16,798 nucleotides of DNA from NCBI GenBank assembly GCA_019233415.1, contig JAFAMK010000382.1, forward strand, positions 1 through 16,798. The letters are read 5' to 3'. The stretch is from Vulcanimicrobiota bacterium. Lineage in GTDB: Bacteria > Vulcanimicrobiota > Vulcanimicrobiia > Vulcanimicrobiales > Vulcanimicrobiaceae. Within the stretch, counting starts at the first letter, position 1. Every line of letters begins with the position of its first letter. Below the pieces are notes generated by a model. The model ran no database searches. It saw only the letters and a program-made list of their open reading frames with translations, and was not told the origin of the DNA. Below, in pieces: positions 15,826-16,798 of the stretch. Both the position numbers and the translations under genes were made by a program.

Positions 15826-16197
15826 TCAGGAAATCGCTTGCCAGTCGGGCTGATCGAGCGCGCGCAGCGCGTCCTTCCGCTGTGTGAAGACGTCGAGCCG
15901 GCGGCCGATCCCCGCGATCTCGAACACGCGCCAGAGCAGCCCATGCTCGGGGATCAAGACGGCGACACGGCCGACGTGCCGCCGCTTGAAGAGCAGCAGC
16001 TCGGAGAGGAAGATCGAGTCCACGCCTTCGGCGTCGCTCAAGTCGACGAGCACGGCGCCGTGCGGAATGCGCTCGAAGAGGTCGCGGAACTCTGGGTAGC
16101 GCGCGATGTCGATGAATCCGTCGAGCTTGATGACGTGAAGGGGTGACTGCACGGTGTTCGCGGGCGGGGTGCCCGCAGGCGCTGTACCCCGTTGCAC
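15826..16197 (-). CDS. STAS-domain protein (anti-sigma factor antagonist-like)
   Basis: About 123 residues, cytosolic. The STAS fold is visible: first strand LHVIKLDGFIDIARYPEF, then VLVDLSDAEGVDSIFLSELLLFKRR, with the Asp-Ser pair at the start of the helix where SpoIIAA-type proteins are phosphorylated. It continues with GRVAVLIPEHGLLWRVFEIAGIGRRLDVF. Such proteins bind and release kinase/anti-sigma partners depending on serine phosphorylation; no partner kinase is in the window. The start is uncertain. GTG at 16197 is used here, a TTG at 16203 directly abuts the hisB stop, and a GTG at 16152 would begin right at the domain (QSPLHVIKL) and give 108 residues. None has a clear ribosome binding site, and residues before QSPLH look low in information. 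It lies between hisB and the chemoreceptor gene (84 nt), so it may feed into chemosensory or partner-switching control. Confidence 0.83.
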   Translation of the reverse strand: MQRGTAPAGTPPANTVQSPLHVIKLDGFIDIARYPEFRDLFERIPHGAVLVDLSDAEGVDSIFLSELLLFKRRHVGRVAVLIPEHGLLWRVFEIAGIGRRLDVFTQRKDALRALDQPDWQAIS

Positions 16198-16203
16198 GAA
16201 CAA

Positions 16204-16798
16204 TCACGCGCGTTCGGTAAGCAAGCCTTTCGTCGACGGAATGGCGTCGGATGCGGTGATCAGCTTCGCCTGCGCGAACGCGCGCGCGAACGCCTTGAAG
16301 GCCGCCTCGCACAGGTGGTGGTTGTTCGTCCCCGCCCAGCGCAGCAGGTGCAGGTTGAACTTCCCGTGGTCGACGACGCTTCGAAAGAAGTGCGGAACCA
16401 GCTCCGTCGGCAGCGCGCCGAGCGACGGCACCGAGAGCGGAACGTCGTAGTTCAGGTAGGGCCGCCCGCTGAGATCGACCGCGCACTGCACGAGCGCGTC
16501 GTCGAGCGGGACCGCGATCGAGCCGAAGCGCGCGATCCCGCGCTTGTCGCCGAGCGCCTCGTCGATCGCGCGGCCGAGCGCGATCCCGACGTCTTCGACC
16601 AGATGGTGATGGTCCATCCCGTCGCCGCGCGCGGCCAGCTCGAATCCGAGGCCGGCGTGCGTCGCGAGCGCGCCGAGCATGTGGTCGAAGAAGTCGACGC
16701 CGGTCGCGATGGAGACCGGCCCGCCGTCGAGCGCGAGCTGCAGGTCGATCCGCGTTTCCTTCGTCTCGCGGTGGACCTGCGCGCGGCGAGCCTGTCCT
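16204..16798 (-). CDS. hisB: Imidazoleglycerol-phosphate dehydratase, N-terminal end outside window
   Basis: Removes water from imidazole glycerol phosphate to give imidazole acetol phosphate, the sixth step of histidine synthesis; the enzyme is a Mn-dependent 24-mer. 198 codons are present. The visible part starts GQARRAQVHRETKETRIDLQL, the usual N-terminal strand, so only a few residues are missing. It continues with TGVDFFDHMLGALATHAG, the metal site DHHHLVEDVG, PHFFRSVVDHGKFNLHL, and the second metal motif GTNNHHLCEAAFKAFARA. It is monofunctional here: nothing resembling the HisN-type phosphatase half follows, because the stop comes after TKGLLTERA. In many genomes hisH and hisA follow directly. 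Here they lie about 6.4 kb further on in the same orientation, beyond the STAS, chemoreceptor and dehydrogenase genes. Confidence 0.97.
   Translation of the reverse strand, partial: GQARRAQVHRETKETRIDLQLALDGGPVSIATGVDFFDHMLGALATHAGLGFELAARGDGMDHHHLVEDVGIALGRAIDEALGDKRGIARFGSIAVPLDDALVQCAVDLSGRPYLNYDVPLSVPSLGALPTELVPHFFRSVVDHGKFNLHLLRWAGTNNHHLCEAAFKAFARAFAQAKLITASDAIPSTKGLLTERA

Noticed and set aside
13738..16146. 802-codon open frame on the plus strand
   Set aside because: Antisense shadow of the chemoreceptor and STAS genes, with Arg/Ala/Asp-rich composition and no domain.
14462..16486. 674-codon minus-strand open frame
   Set aside because: Out of frame with the chemoreceptor, STAS and hisB genes, which all have clear family motifs. 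The translation is Arg-rich filler.

Overview
Composition and organism. The window is uniformly GC-rich chromosomal DNA, densely packed, with many GTG starts and start/stop overlaps. It carries no tRNA, rRNA, insertion sequence, integrase or CRISPR array that I can see. Exported lipoproteins, a transmembrane chemoreceptor and stalk-domain surface proteins indicate a free-living bacterium. The protein flavour would fit a poorly cultured high-GC phylum such as Eremiobacterota/Vulcanimicrobiota, or an Armatimonadota- or Chloroflexota-like lineage. That placement is an impression, not something the sequence proves.

Layout. (1) 1-2049: the groES-groEL heat-shock operon on the minus strand, with a CIRCE-type HrcA operator and a plausible sigma70-like promoter. 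(2) 2063-4936: a tightly coupled minus-strand operon of four genes: an Lgt-like membrane transferase, a radical SAM enzyme of the MJ0619/tetraether-lipid-synthase (Tes) type, and two small unrecognised membrane proteins. Every junction is a 1-4 nt stop/start overlap. (3) 4975-8367: a divergent plus-strand operon with an SRPBCC-like protein, a four-helix membrane protein, alanine racemase (alr), and an exported stalk-domain protein with a Thr/Pro/Ser-rich tail. (4) 8374-9767: hisA and hisH on the minus strand. HisA carries a dispersed repeat translated in frame at its N-terminus. (5) 9771-13682: three tandem plus-strand paralogues of the PQQ-dependent sugar/sorbosone dehydrogenase type. The first two are lipoproteins with Thr-Pro linkers; the third is predicted to be cleaved and soluble. 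(6) 13633-16197: a methyl-accepting chemotaxis protein and a STAS-domain protein on the minus strand. (7) 16204-16798: hisB, cut by the window edge only at its extreme N-terminus.

How the parts work together. hisB, STAS, MCP, hisH and hisA all lie on the minus strand, but the dehydrogenase block interrupts them, so the usual hisB-hisH-hisA run is split by about 6.4 kb. The sugar dehydrogenases and the chemoreceptor could form a carbohydrate-sensing and oxidation module placed inside histidine biosynthesis genes. The most unusual system is the Lgt-like/Tes-like cassette. An enzyme that acts on diacylglyceryl lipid, translationally coupled to a radical SAM enzyme of the family that joins lipid chain ends, suggests a dedicated membrane-lipid or lipoprotein-anchor modification pathway. 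The two small membrane proteins would be its partners.
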